Positions 33,990 to 43,522 of a stretch of DNA of 64,000 nucleotides are shown one piece after another. The notes under the pieces are model-generated. The model was not told where the DNA came from. It saw only the letters and a program-made list of their open reading frames with translations, and did no database searches. The DNA comes from Chryseobacterium sp. JM1 (GTDB taxonomy: Bacteria > Bacteroidota > Bacteroidia > Flavobacteriales > Weeksellaceae), in the NCBI RefSeq assembly GCF_000737715.1, contig NZ_JPRN01000003.1:434001-498000 (forward strand). Reading direction: 5' to 3'. The stretch's first letter is position 1. The number at the start of each line of letters is the position of its first letter. Position numbers and translations under genes: made by a program.

Positions 33990-34322
33990 ATGTCACTAAG
34001 AAACAAAGTAACACTAATTGGTTACACAGGAAAAGAAGTTGAAACCGTAAACTTCGAAAGCGGAAGCGTAAAAGCAAGCGTGTCTTTAGCCACCAGCGAT
34101 CATTACACCAATGCAAAAGGTGAAAAAGTAGAAGAAACACAATGGCACAATCTGATAGCTTTTGGAAAAACAGCTGAAATCCTTCAGAAATACGTACCAA
34201 AAGGAAAAGAAATTGCTGTTGAAGGGAAGCTTACGTACAGATCCTATGATGATAAAGATGGTGTGAAGCGATATATTACAGAAATCAGAATCGATGAGAT
34301 CCTGCTGCTGGGAAGTAAATAA
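33990..34322 (+). CDS. ssb: Single-stranded DNA-binding protein, short form
   Basis: A 110-residue OB-fold protein. MSLRNKVTLIGYTGKEVETV and TQWHNLIAFGKTAEILQKYV with PKGKEIAVEGKLTYRSYDD are the ssDNA-binding core of bacterial SSB. It ends at ITEIRIDEILLLGSK right after the fold, so it lacks the glycine-rich linker and acidic DDDIPF-like tail that recruits repair proteins. It is probably a paralogue used in recombination, competence or stress rather than the replication SSB. An HRDC-domain gene begins 14 nt later in the same operon. Confidence 0.93.
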   Translation: MSLRNKVTLIGYTGKEVETVNFESGSVKASVSLATSDHYTNAKGEKVEETQWHNLIAFGKTAEILQKYVPKGKEIAVEGKLTYRSYDDKDGVKRYITEIRIDEILLLGSK

Positions 34323-34336
34323 TTCTAAAAACACAA

Positions 34337-34792
34337 ATGATGAAAGTAAAAGTTTTTAAAATCAGACTTCCTGAAGAATTTCTCTATAAAGATCAAAGAA
34401 TGCTTGATGATTTCCTGGAAGTAAACGAAATTATAAAAGTGGAAACCGCTTTTGTAAATGATGAATGTTATTGGTCCGTGGTCCTGTATTTTGAAGAGGC
34501 TAAAGCCGCTAAAAATGTTGTGAAAGAGCCAAAAGCAGTTAAGTACTCTGCAGATAATGATGTCTTAAGTTCGGATGAAGAAAAAATTTTAGATGCCCTG
34601 AAATACTGGAGATCAGAGAAGGCGAAAGAACAGAATCTCCCCATTTATTTTATCGCGAGCAATAAAGAACTGATGTCTGTGGCCAAGTATAAGCCTGTGA
34701 AAAAAGAAGAATTGCTTGACATCAAAGGTTTCGGAAAACATAAGATTGAAAATTATGGTGAAGAGATTTTAGAAATCCTTGAAAGTGTCTGA
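34337..34792 (+). CDS. HRDC-domain protein
   Basis: A 151-residue protein. The first about 60 residues form a small alpha/beta domain (VKVFKIRLPEEFLYKDQRML; CYWSVVLYFEEAKAAKN). The C-terminal 75 (EKILDALKYWRSEKAKEQNL, then PIYFIASNKELMSVAKYKPV and DIKGFGKHKIENYGEEIL) are an HRDC domain, the nucleic-acid-binding helical module at the end of RecQ and RNase D. No nuclease or helicase domain is attached. Its position behind ssb suggests a DNA-metabolism role. The protein starts MMKV, so the second Met is an alternative start. Confidence 0.85.
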   Translation: MMKVKVFKIRLPEEFLYKDQRMLDDFLEVNEIIKVETAFVNDECYWSVVLYFEEAKAAKNVVKEPKAVKYSADNDVLSSDEEKILDALKYWRSEKAKEQNLPIYFIASNKELMSVAKYKPVKKEELLDIKGFGKHKIENYGEEILEILESV

Positions 34793-34882
34793 TTTTTCGG
34801 ACTTAATGATGATAATCCATCGAAGACTGGGGAAGATTCCTTCCTCAGTTTTTTATGTTTCGGAAAAGTCCTTTCAATTCCT

Positions 34883-34890
34883 TATTTTTG
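34883..34890 (+). promoter_or_regulatory. Candidate -7 element of hisS
   Basis: TATTTTTG fits TAnnTTTG and ends 25 nt before the hisS ATG. No clear -33 partner was seen. Confidence 0.4.
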
Positions 34891-34915
34891 CATATATCAA
34901 AATGACATACAGCAA

Positions 34916-36265
34916 ATGAAGCCAAGTTTAGCAAAAGGAACGAGAGATTTTACAGCACAGGAAGTTTCCAGAAGAAAATATATCATCAATATATTACAGA
35001 ATAATTTTGAATTGTTCGGATTTCAGCCATTGGAAACACCAAGCTTTGAAAATCTTTCTACTTTGACAGGAAAGTACGGGGAAGAAGGTGACCGACTGAT
35101 CTTTAAAATTTTAAATTCAGGAGAGTACGCTTCAAAAGTGAATCAGGAAGACTGGGATAATAAAAACCATCAGAAATTAATCTCCCAAATTTCAGACAAA
35201 GCCCTTCGTTATGACCTTACGGTACCTTTTGCAAGATTCGTAGCGATGAATCATGGGAAACTGACCTTCCCTTATAAACGTTATCAAATCCAGCCGGTTT
35301 GGAGAGCAGACCGTCCGCAGAAAGGTAGATTCAGAGAGTTTTACCAATGTGATGCCGATGTAGTGGGAAGCGAAAGTCTTTTACAGGAAGTGGACTTGGT
35401 TCAGTTATATCTGAAATCGTTCTCTGACCTGAAAATTCCTGTTACCATTCATATGAACAACAGAAAGATCCTTTCGGGTCTTGCAGAATATGCAGGTATT
35501 ACCGATAAGCTGATTGAATTTACTGTTGCTTTGGACAAACTTGACAAGATCGGGAAAGACGGTGTGGTGAAGGAGTTATTGGAGAGAGAAATTTCTCAGG
35601 AATCTATCGATAAACTGGAATTTTTATTTAACCAATCGGATGATGCGCTGGAAAACCTTCTTCAACTGAAAGAGAAGTTTGCAGACAGTGAAATTGGACT
35701 GAAAGGAGTGGAAGAACTGGAATTTGTTCTGACACAATCACTGAATCTTGGTGTAGATATGCAGAATCTGGTATTCAATATTACGCTGGCGAGAGGTTTG
35801 GATTATTACACCGGAGCTATTTTCGAAGTTAAAGCGGATGAGGTAGCGATGGGATCTATCGGCGGAGGTGGTAGATATGACAACCTTACTGAAGTATTCG
35901 GAGTGAAAAACATTCCTGGTATTGGGATTTCGTTTGGTCTGGACAGGGTGTATCTGGTCATGGAAGAGCTTAATATTTTCCCTGAAGAAGCTAACACTCA
36001 GGTAGAATATCTGTTTGCTAACTTCGGAGGAGAAGGAACGGTAGACGCTTTAAAACTGATTATGCAGTTGAGACAAAAAGGAATCTCTGCAGAACTTTAC
36101 CCTGAAAATGCAAAACTGAACAAACAGTTTACCTACGCCGAAAAGAAAGGAATTAAAAACCTGGTTTTCTTAGGAGAAGAAGAAATTAAAAATGGGACAG
36201 TTACCTTTAAAGATCTGACAGCCGGAGAGCAGAAAACGCTTTCTCTGGAGGAGTTTTTAGGATAA
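34916..36265 (+). CDS. hisS: Histidyl-tRNA synthetase
   Basis: A 449-residue class II aminoacyl-tRNA synthetase. Motif 1/2 regions are [20 protein letters not shown] and [20 protein letters not shown], with [20 protein letters not shown] holding the class II motif 2 arginine. The histidine-specific [15 protein letters not shown] and GGGGRYDNL motifs are present. The C-terminal anticodon domain follows (about 355-449). Length and order are normal. It has its own promoter-like sequence and terminator. Confidence 0.97.
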   Translation: MKPSLAKGTRDFTAQEVSRRKYIINILQNNFELFGFQPLETPSFENLSTLTGKYGEEGDRLIFKILNSGEYASKVNQEDWDNKNHQKLISQISDKALRYDLTVPFARFVAMNHGKLTFPYKRYQIQPVWRADRPQKGRFREFYQCDADVVGSESLLQEVDLVQLYLKSFSDLKIPVTIHMNNRKILSGLAEYAGITDKLIEFTVALDKLDKIGKDGVVKELLEREISQESIDKLEFLFNQSDDALENLLQLKEKFADSEIGLKGVEELEFVLTQSLNLGVDMQNLVFNITLARGLDYYTGAIFEVKADEVAMGSIGGGGRYDNLTEVFGVKNIPGIGISFGLDRVYLVMEELNIFPEEANTQVEYLFANFGGEGTVDALKLIMQLRQKGISAELYPENAKLNKQFTYAEKKGIKNLVFLGEEEIKNGTVTFKDLTAGEQKTLSLEEFLG

Positions 36266-36285
36266 TATCTTAGAAAATATAAAAG

Positions 36286-36317
36286 AAAAGCATTATCAAA
36301 CCGGTAATGCTTTTTTT
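36286..36317. terminator. Terminator between convergent hisS and the 36325 gene
   Basis: AAAAGCATTA and TAATGCTTTT form the stem, with T-runs on both strands. It can serve both converging genes. Confidence 0.85.
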
Positions 36318-36324
36318 GTGGTTT

Positions 36325-36615
36325 TTAATATCTGCTTTCATTCCAGTTATCATGAATCCAAATTCGAATAGTCAACTGACTGTGTATATTTGATGGAACT
36401 TCGAACCTTATCATTCTTTCAATTTTTGTAGCTGACGATTTGTTTTTTAAACTCCAGATATCACTGAGTTTATTGATGAAATAAAGAATTTCATAGCCTT
36501 CTTTTCTGTTTAATAAAGTGCTGTCGGGTTCACCGGTCACCCTTGGATCATCGGGTTCTATTGCACTCCAGGAATAGTCTGTAAAATAAAGATCAGTTTT
36601 TGTAATTAGCGCCAT
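36325..36615 (-). CDS. Hypothetical protein
   Basis: A 96-residue cytoplasmic protein without signal peptide or membrane segment. It starts MALITKTDLYFTDYSWSAIE, followed by an acidic, proline-containing stretch (PDDPRVTGEPDSTLLNRKEG) and ends with a beta-like IRFEVPSNIHSQLTIRIWIH. I do not recognise the family. Position against the shared terminator, and its composition, favour a real gene. Confidence 0.55.
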   Translation of the reverse strand: MALITKTDLYFTDYSWSAIEPDDPRVTGEPDSTLLNRKEGYEILYFINKLSDIWSLKNKSSATKIERMIRFEVPSNIHSQLTIRIWIHDNWNESRY

Positions 36616-36687
36616 GATAAAAATTTTGTTTAAAAATAATTAGGTGTAAAATAATAGCCTTATGGTTTTCCGTATTTTAAAAAAAAT

Positions 36688-36695
36688 TAAATTTG
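36688..36695 (+). promoter_or_regulatory. Candidate -7 element deciding the start of the first PH-SHOCT gene
   Basis: TAAATTTG lies inside the longest possible reading frame, 29 nt before the ATG at 36725. If it is the promoter, the ATG at 36662 cannot be used. Confidence 0.45.
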
Positions 36696-36724
36696 TAATA
36701 TGTCCCATTGATAAAAAACTAATA

Positions 36725-37261
36725 ATGAGCGAAAAATCAAGACTTGATCAAATAAAAGATGAGCTGGAAACTTTGGATATCAACCCTACCATTTTTGCCA
36801 GAAAAGAAATTCACGCATTGCCGGAAGTGCTTTCGGAGAATGAAAAACTGGTGTATTTGATTGAGGGGAGAAATAAACTGAGCAATCACCACATCATTTT
36901 GGTTGCCACAGAAAGAAGATTGATTTTTGTGGATAAAGAATTCATGTATGGACTGAAAGTAGAAGATTTTTCTTATGATAAGGTAAGTTCCATACAATAT
37001 GAAAAGTCGTTGATGCTGGCTTCCATAGACATTCATATCTCGGATAATATTCTGGAGATCGATAATGTCGGAAAATATTATGCAGAATTGTTTTGTGAAA
37101 GAGTAAGAGACTTCATGGCCCGTCCTAAAGAATATTTCCAAAATAAATCTGAGCCTACCATTTTAGATCAATTGGAGCAGTTGGGAAGAATTCGGGAGAG
37201 TGGCGTTCTGACAGAAGAAGAATTTGAGTTGCAGAAGAAAAAACTGATGGAAAGATTGTAA
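36725..37261 (+). CDS. PH-domain protein with C-terminal SHOCT motif
   Basis: A 178-residue cytoplasmic protein. About residues 15-130 form a bacterial PH-like domain (ENEKLVYLIEGRNKLSNHHI, ILVATERRLIFVDKEFMYGL, KVSSIQYEKSLML). The tail ILDQLEQLGRIRESGVLTEE with EFELQKKKLMERL is a SHOCT motif, a short helix hairpin found at the ends of many bacterial proteins and thought to mediate oligomerisation. The ATG at 36725 is preferred over 36662 because the extra 21 residues overlap a -7 element and are not shared with the paralogues. It is the first of three related genes in a row. Role unknown. Confidence 0.8.
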   Translation: MSEKSRLDQIKDELETLDINPTIFARKEIHALPEVLSENEKLVYLIEGRNKLSNHHIILVATERRLIFVDKEFMYGLKVEDFSYDKVSSIQYEKSLMLASIDIHISDNILEIDNVGKYYAELFCERVRDFMARPKEYFQNKSEPTILDQLEQLGRIRESGVLTEEEFELQKKKLMERL

Positions 37262-37351
37262 TATTGCTCTTACTTTAAACACAAATTTGTAATTTGGGTT
37301 AATGCAAATATTGTTGAGCATTAATCTTTAAACTATTAAACATAAAACCAA

Positions 37352-38278
<927 letters not shown>

Positions 38279-38290
38279 AAAAGACCTACA

Positions 38291-39127
38291 ATGAGCAATA
38301 TCTGTGCATTATGCAGTGCTGAACTGACGTCAATAGACACCCTTCTCGGCGAAAATAAACTTTCGGACGGCGGAAATCTCTGCAACAAATGTCTGGACAA
38401 AGTAAGCAGTATTCATCAGGAACTTCTGTATAGTCTCAATACATTCAGCATCAGGGATATTAAAAGCCTGGTAGAAACAGGTAAAATACAATCTGAAACC
38501 ATTGAACAGCAGCCTCAAGAAAATAAGATAGAAAGTATGACCGTTTTTGCATCTGATGAAATGCCCAGCGATCTTTACAAAAGAAGACTGAAGGAAATCA
38601 AATATCAGCTGGAACAGGTAGGTGCCAATCTGTCCATGTTTACAAAAGGAGAAATCAAAGAATTACCCCATATACTTGCTGTAGATGAGGTTATCCTGGC
38701 CGCCACTGATGCTCAGTTTATAAAGACTGTAGATGCCGGAATGCTGTTGGTGACACCCAAAAGAATCGTTTCTGTATCAAAGGCTATGTTTGCACCGGTA
38801 AAAGTAAATACGTATCCGAATGAAACCATCAGCGAAGTAAGTTTTGTAAGCAATTCCATATCTCCGGTTATTAAACTGCATACTGAGAATAAAATCGTTG
38901 AATTCGAATGTTTCTGTGACAGACTGGATGGAGAGCGTTTTTACGACTTCATTCATAAAATTTATAATCAAAATAAAACACCGGAAGACACGCCGGAAAC
39001 AAAAGGAGTGGCATCGAATCTTATTTTTGAGCAACTTGAAAAACTTGGCAAACTAAGGGAAAATGGAATCCTCACCGAGCAGGAATTTGCAGAGCAGAAA
39101 AAGAAACTTTTGGGCCAGCTTTCATAA
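38291..39127 (+). CDS. DUF4428-type zinc-finger, PH-domain, SHOCT protein (paralogue)
   Basis: A 278-residue paralogue of the preceding gene, 12 nt downstream. The N-terminal finger is almost the same (CALCSAELTSIDTLLGENKL then CNKCLDK), as is the SHOCT tail (LIFEQLEKLGKLRENGILTE). The middle PH-like domain (AVDEVILAATDAQFIKTVDA onward) is more divergent, and there is no glutamine tract. The duplication is therefore old, with the ends under stronger constraint than the middle. Role unknown. Confidence 0.83.
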   Translation: MSNICALCSAELTSIDTLLGENKLSDGGNLCNKCLDKVSSIHQELLYSLNTFSIRDIKSLVETGKIQSETIEQQPQENKIESMTVFASDEMPSDLYKRRLKEIKYQLEQVGANLSMFTKGEIKELPHILAVDEVILAATDAQFIKTVDAGMLLVTPKRIVSVSKAMFAPVKVNTYPNETISEVSFVSNSISPVIKLHTENKIVEFECFCDRLDGERFYDFIHKIYNQNKTPEDTPETKGVASNLIFEQLEKLGKLRENGILTEQEFAEQKKKLLGQLS

Positions 39128-39143
39128 ATAGAATCTATAAATC

Positions 39144-39788
39144 ATGGCTGATAAAGTATCTCATGATCTTGTGGAGAAATGGTTGAAAGGATGGTCACTG
39201 TCGAGGAAACTTCCTCTTCCGGTACGGTATAAAAAGGGTTTTAAAGTAGAAGTAGGAGAAGAAAAGCAAAAAATAAGATATGTTTTTTCTGAGTTGAATG
39301 ATGATTTTATCGAACTTTCAAAACAGATTAATGAACCCTGGATCTACCTCAAAGTTTGCGCTTCTCCGGATGAAGTGAAAAAGAGGGTGCCTGATCAATG
39401 GGTAATACAGTCTCCCGGCTACATGATGTCCTGTTTCGGACTTATGAAGATTAAGGCAGAAAACCTGTGCAAGGGCTACCGGATTGAATCTGAAACATAT
39501 AATTCTACAACAGTCATTAAAATCATTGCAGAAACCCATGAACTGGCTTCTGTCGGCCGTGTTGTGATGATAGATGATCTCGCGGTGTACGACAGAATTA
39601 TAACAGAAGAAAAACACCAAAGAAAAGGTCTCGCAACCTTCCTAATGAAGGAACTTGAAAAAGTAGCTGTATCAAAAGGTATTTCAAATAATTTTTTAGT
39701 AGCCACCGAAGTGGGAAGAAGTCTTTATCAATCGATGGGGTGGGAGCTTTATAGTCCTTATACGTCTATTGTTATTCATAAAATTTAA
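39144..39788 (+). CDS. GNAT-family N-acetyltransferase
   Basis: A 214-residue protein. The C-terminal part carries the GNAT fold: VVMIDDLAVYDRIITEEKHQ with RKGLATFLMKELEKVAVSKG, where QRKGLA is the acetyl-CoA pyrophosphate loop (Q/RxxGxG/A). It ends with VATEVGRSLYQSMGWELYSP. The N-terminal about 100 residues are not a known domain to me. It starts 16 nt after the third PH-SHOCT gene, so it is probably cotranscribed. The acceptor is unknown. Confidence 0.85.
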   Translation: MADKVSHDLVEKWLKGWSLSRKLPLPVRYKKGFKVEVGEEKQKIRYVFSELNDDFIELSKQINEPWIYLKVCASPDEVKKRVPDQWVIQSPGYMMSCFGLMKIKAENLCKGYRIESETYNSTTVIKIIAETHELASVGRVVMIDDLAVYDRIITEEKHQRKGLATFLMKELEKVAVSKGISNNFLVATEVGRSLYQSMGWELYSPYTSIVIHKI

Positions 39789-39847
39789 TTTTTAAGATAT
39801 AAAGTTAACCTTAATAAATCCCCATTATAAGATTTAAAAACATTAGT

Positions 39848-39855
39848 TATATTTG
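39848..39855 (+). promoter_or_regulatory. Candidate -7 element of the methyltransferase gene
   Basis: TATATTTG fits TAnnTTTG and ends 17 nt before the ATG at 39873. Confidence 0.45.
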
Positions 39856-39872
39856 TTGAAAATAATAAAACC

Positions 39873-40664
39873 ATGGAAAATTACCTGGAAATCAATAAAA
39901 ATTCCTGGAATGCCAAAGTAGACCCGCATTTGAAATCGGATTTCTATTTTGTTGATGAATTTTTAAAAGGAAGAACTTCGCTTAACTCCATAGAACTGGA
40001 ACTATTAGGAGATATAAAAGGAAAAAGTGTTCTGCACCTGCAGTGTCATTTTGGCCAGGATTCTATTTCGCTTTCAAGAATGGGGGCGGATGTTACCGGA
40101 ATCGACCTTTCGGATAAAGCTATTGAGGCGGGAAAAGATCTTGCCCAACAATGCGGAACCGACACCAAATTTATTTGCTCGGATGTTTACAGCCTTCCGG
40201 ATATTCTGGATCAGAAATTTGATATCGTATATACCAGCTACGGAACCATTGGATGGCTTCCTGATCTGGATCAGTGGGCTGGTGTGATCAGTCATTTTTT
40301 AAAACCTGGCGGGAAATTTATCATGGCAGAATTTCATCCGGCAGTCTGGATGTTCGATGATGATTTTACCAAAGTAGCGTACAATTATTTTAATGAAAAG
40401 CCCATCGTAGAGACCTTCGAAGGCACTTACGCTGACAGATCTGCAGATATTGTTCAGGAATATGTGATGTGGAACCATTCTCTAGGTGAAGTCCTTCAAA
40501 ATCTGATCAACCATCAAATTGAGCTGGAAATCTTTCAGGAGTATGATTGGTCACCTTATCCGTGTTTTAGCCATGTGGACGAGTTTGAAAAAGGAAAATG
40601 GAGGATTGCACACATAGGAAATAAAATCCCGATGGTGTATAGCTTAAGAGGAAGGCAAAAGTAG
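39873..40664 (+). CDS. Class I SAM-dependent methyltransferase
   Basis: A 263-residue cytoplasmic methyltransferase. Motif I is VLHLQCHFGQDSISLSRMGA, followed by DVTGIDLSDKAIEAGKDLA, the acidic motif II loop and DIVYTSYGTIGWLPDLDQWA (motif III/IV region), then LKPGGKFIMAEFHP (post-motif). The N-terminal NSWNAKVDPHLKSDFYFVDE is common in UbiE-like small-molecule methyltransferases of Bacteroidota. The acceptor cannot be told. It is a single gene with its own -7 element. Confidence 0.9.
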   Translation: MENYLEINKNSWNAKVDPHLKSDFYFVDEFLKGRTSLNSIELELLGDIKGKSVLHLQCHFGQDSISLSRMGADVTGIDLSDKAIEAGKDLAQQCGTDTKFICSDVYSLPDILDQKFDIVYTSYGTIGWLPDLDQWAGVISHFLKPGGKFIMAEFHPAVWMFDDDFTKVAYNYFNEKPIVETFEGTYADRSADIVQEYVMWNHSLGEVLQNLINHQIELEIFQEYDWSPYPCFSHVDEFEKGKWRIAHIGNKIPMVYSLRGRQK

Positions 40665-41022
40665 GTTTATTTAATTCTTTCGTTAATACATCAATTCACT
40701 AATTGATTCCGGATTCTTCTCATATTCTGTGAGACTCTATACCAAGAGCCTTGGATTTGATATTGATTAAAGTTTGATCAATTTCTTGGGCTATTTTTAC
40801 TCTTTAAAAAAATAATTTATTCTATTATTTTAAATTCTTTTATAATTATCTTTTTGAGTATTATGAATCCCATTTATTTTTTTAATGAATTTTATCAAGT
40901 TGTGTAAATATTTGTAAATCAGACATTTAACATAATAAAATAATTCTCACCTGTTTTGATTTATTGTATATTTTTAAAACGATTTTTTTAAAATTAATTG
41001 CTAATCATTAAAAAAAACGATT
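40665..41022. other. Very AT-rich gap
   Basis: No gene was found. Long A/T runs dominate (for example around 40800-40980) and mark the edge of a region (to about 42.1 kb) that is more AT-rich than its surroundings, which may mean acquired DNA. Must include the promoter of the small secreted peptide gene. Confidence 0.4.
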
Positions 41023-41223
41023 ATGAAAAAAACAATTTTATTAGGAACTTTATTCTTAACAGGTGTAGTTTCTGCATTCCCTTTCAGAACATCTTGTGGA
41101 AAAGTTTATGAAGTGAGTGGAACTCAAGGAATGAGTTTAAATCAAGTTGCAAGTGAGCTATCTGACATCAATCTTATAGCATGTGGCGAAAGACCTTCTT
41201 CAATTGTAATCTATTCACATTAA
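41023..41223 (+). CDS. Small secreted two-cysteine peptide
   Basis: A 66-residue precursor. A signal peptide (MKKTILLGTLFLTGVVSAFP) would leave a mature peptide of about 46 residues, starting FPFRTSCGKVYEVSGTQGMS. Two cysteines (C25 and C54) could form one disulfide. I do not recognise the family. The gene is followed 7 nt later by a hairpin terminator, and a GLPGLI protein gene starts 59 nt downstream. The pairing and the attenuating hairpin suggest the peptide is made in excess over its partner. Confidence 0.65.
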   Translation: MKKTILLGTLFLTGVVSAFPFRTSCGKVYEVSGTQGMSLNQVASELSDINLIACGERPSSIVIYSH

Positions 41224-41230
41224 AAACTTT

Positions 41231-41261
41231 GGTACTTCCTTTAATTTGGAAGTACCTTTTA
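41231..41261 (+). terminator. Terminator or attenuator between the peptide and GLPGLI genes
   Basis: GGTACTTCC (41231-41239) and GGAAGTACC (41248-41256) form a perfect 9-bp stem with an 8-nt loop, followed by TTTTAT. Partial readthrough would supply the next gene. Confidence 0.85.
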
Positions 41262-41282
41262 TAATCTTTTAAAATTTTTAAA

Positions 41283-42086
41283 ATGAGAAAAGTGATAGAA
41301 ATTACCTTTGTATTGCTATCTATAACAATATGTTCACAAAAGAAGTTTGAAGTTAAATTTGAGGCAGATTATAAATTACGCTATAAACTCACAAATACTG
41401 AAAATTCATATGCGTATGAAACTACTTTTGCTCTGCTGATTGGGAATAGTTCTTCCTATTTTAAGAGTATGAATAAATACATGGCAGATTCTCTCATTTT
41501 AGCAAGGCAAATGAAAAATACTGGAAATATGGAGAAAGATCTAAGTAATTATTACAACAGATATTATACAGATTTTCCTGAAAACATTGGTACAACATCA
41601 AAAACGATTTATTTTACAACAGAAATAGAAGGAAAAGCTTTTGAATATGAAGAATCCAATGATATAAATTGGAAAGTAAAAAATCAATTTAAAAATGTTC
41701 TGGGCTTTGAATGCCAAAAAGCAGAAACAACAAAATACGGAAGAGTTTGGACAGCTTGGTTTACCACAGAGATTCCATTTCAATATGGGCCATATAAATT
41801 TAATGGCTTGCCAGGTTTGATTACTGAATTATATGACAGTAAAAAAGATTATCATTATACATTATATGTTTTTAGGAAAAGAAAATATACTTGCAATTCA
41901 GCAAATATCTACAGAAGTGCAAAGAAAGTTCAGAAAGAAAAGATTTATAATTACCAGAGGAATAAATATGAAAATATCGATAGACTAAGCAAATATATAC
42001 AGGATAAAAGCCAATTCGAAGAGTTAAAGCGGAGCGCTGAAAGTATGGCTAAAAAATACAATCCCATTGAGCTAAGCATAGAATAG
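41283..42086 (+). CDS. GLPGLI family protein
   Basis: A 267-residue secreted protein with a short N-terminal signal (ITFVLLSITICSQ). The name-giving motif GLPGLI is present exactly (residues 175-180) in YKFNGLPGLITELYDSKKDY, preceded by RVWTAWFTTEIPFQYGP, the usual WxAWF context. The family is confined to Bacteroidota and has no known function. It follows the small two-cysteine peptide gene after a hairpin. Base composition of both is more AT-rich than the neighbouring genes. Confidence 0.92.
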   Translation: MRKVIEITFVLLSITICSQKKFEVKFEADYKLRYKLTNTENSYAYETTFALLIGNSSSYFKSMNKYMADSLILARQMKNTGNMEKDLSNYYNRYYTDFPENIGTTSKTIYFTTEIEGKAFEYEESNDINWKVKNQFKNVLGFECQKAETTKYGRVWTAWFTTEIPFQYGPYKFNGLPGLITELYDSKKDYHYTLYVFRKRKYTCNSANIYRSAKKVQKEKIYNYQRNKYENIDRLSKYIQDKSQFEELKRSAESMAKKYNPIELSIE

Positions 42087-42184
42087 TTTTTCAATATTGT
42101 TAGCTTTATAAACACCCATACTAGGGTATCTTTCCTTTATGTAGGTAGTTATTATTTTTATCATTCCATCTTTCAGCCTATAAG

Positions 42185-42220
42185 AAAAGTCATCGTAATC
42201 CTGAGACTACAATGACTTTC
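42185..42220. terminator. Bidirectional terminator between GLPGLI and YtxH-like genes
   Basis: AAAAGTCATCGTA faces TACAATGACTTT, and T-rich sequence follows on both strands. It can serve both convergent genes. Confidence 0.65.
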
Positions 42221-42252
42221 TATATATGAATGTTAAAAAAACTAATCTGCTT

Positions 42253-42489
42253 TTAGCTTAAAGAATCTTCTGCTTTTGTCTTAGCTTCATCTACTTTATT
42301 CTGAACTTGGGAAGCCACATCATTGGCTTTGCTTTTTACATCATTTCCCCATTTGTTCAGATTGTCTTTAGCGGTATTGATTTTATCTTTTACAGCCTGC
42401 TTCTCTTCAGGAGTAGAATTTTTATATTTCCAATATGCTAAAGCACCAATTCCTAATAAAGCTAATAAACCTTTTGTCTTGTTTCCCAT
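42253..42489 (-). CDS. YtxH-like small stress-type protein
   Basis: A 78-residue protein with an N-terminal hydrophobic segment (GLLALLGIGALAYWKY, residues 7-22) and a long charged amphipathic helix (NKDKINTAKDNLNKWGNDVK type sequence) rich in alanine, lysine and aspartate, ending KTKAEDSLS. This is the layout of YtxH/gas-vesicle-like small proteins often induced under general stress in Bacteroidota and Firmicutes. The function is unknown; the resemblance is compositional. Confidence 0.65.
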   Translation of the reverse strand: MGNKTKGLLALLGIGALAYWKYKNSTPEEKQAVKDKINTAKDNLNKWGNDVKSKANDVASQVQNKVDEAKTKAEDSLS

Positions 42490-42586
42490 GATTTCTATTT
42501 TTAAGATGTTGTATTAAAATTTGTTATTACTAAACATGTAAAATACGTGCCAAAAAAATAAATCAGATGATAAAAAAATGTTAAAA

Positions 42587-43429
42587 TTATTGGAAGACCT
42601 GAAAACTTTCGCCATCAAAACTGGCGAAGACCATCGTAGGATAAGAATCCTGATGATAGATATTTCCATCTTTGTCTATGGCGACGGCTCCTGCGAACCC
42701 GTCAATCACTTTTAGCTCCTCAAAAGTTTTGGTAAAGGCCTGTTCAAGACTCATCCCGTCTGTAGTTCTTGTAACGATTTTGGCAGCAGTGGCATTGCTT
42801 ACAATATCTTCTCCAACACCTGTACAGCTTACAGCACAAATGGCATTGGCATAATTTCCTGCCACCGTCGCTGAATCTGATATCCTTCCCGGAATTTCAA
42901 AGCCTTTTCCTCCGGTAGAGGTGGCCACAGCCAGTTTGCCATCTTTATCAAGAGCCACGCAGCCTACAGTTCCTTTTCCGCCGTTATTAAGTTTAGCTTC
43001 ATATTCGCTTCTTCTCTGAGGAATTTCAGTAGAGAAATTTTCAAAACCGTGTTCGGATGCATAGATTTTAGCGCCATTTCCGCCAAGAACTCTGTCATCT
43101 TCATTGATGAGTGCTTTCGCTACAAAAACAGGATTCTTTACGTCCTGAAGATTAATTACACCGCTTAATTTTTGTGTTTGTCCATCCATAATAGCGGCGC
43201 TCATACGGATCACACCGTCACTCTGTATCTGGGAACCGATGCCTGCATTATATAAAGGATCGTCCTCCAGAAGGGAAACGGCATAGGCCACGGTATCAAA
43301 CGCAGAATGGGTCTGAAGATAGTCAAAGGCTTTCTGAGCGATCTGTTTTAAAGAATTTTGTTTAGCTGTCTTTACTTCATGGCTTTGGTCGCTTTCCGAG
43401 AAAAAACCGCCGTGGATTATTATTTTCAT
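42587..43429 (-). CDS. iaaA: Isoaspartyl peptidase / L-asparaginase (plant type, Ntn hydrolase)
   Basis: A 280-residue precursor that should cut itself before T154 (GGKGTVGCVAL), exposing the catalytic threonine. Family segments IIIHGGFF, NAGIGSQIQSDGVIRMSAAI and MDGQ precede it, and STGGKGFEIPGRISDSATVA follows. The mature enzyme hydrolyses beta-aspartyl dipeptides such as beta-Asp-Arg, the product of cyanophycinase, and asparagine. Its place just after the cyanophycinase gene, in the same direction, makes the second step of cyanophycin breakdown the natural role. It lacks a signal peptide, so it acts in the cytoplasm. Confidence 0.93.
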   Translation of the reverse strand: MKIIIHGGFFSESDQSHEVKTAKQNSLKQIAQKAFDYLQTHSAFDTVAYAVSLLEDDPLYNAGIGSQIQSDGVIRMSAAIMDGQTQKLSGVINLQDVKNPVFVAKALINEDDRVLGGNGAKIYASEHGFENFSTEIPQRRSEYEAKLNNGGKGTVGCVALDKDGKLAVATSTGGKGFEIPGRISDSATVAGNYANAICAVSCTGVGEDIVSNATAAKIVTRTTDGMSLEQAFTKTFEELKVIDGFAGAVAIDKDGNIYHQDSYPTMVFASFDGESFQVFQ

Positions 43430-43522
43430 ATGTTGTAGGTGTCAATTGTGAAAATCAATTGTCAAGATAAGGTTAAAAATTTTAGCTGATGAAATTCACG
43501 ATTCACCATTGACTATTCACTT

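Noticed and set aside
36662..36724. N-terminal extension of the first PH-SHOCT protein
   Set aside because: It contains a -7-like box and is not shared with the paralogues.
40665..41022. Hidden tRNA or small gene in the AT-rich gap
   Set aside because: No cloverleaf, no conserved T-loop wording and no convincing open frame was seen.
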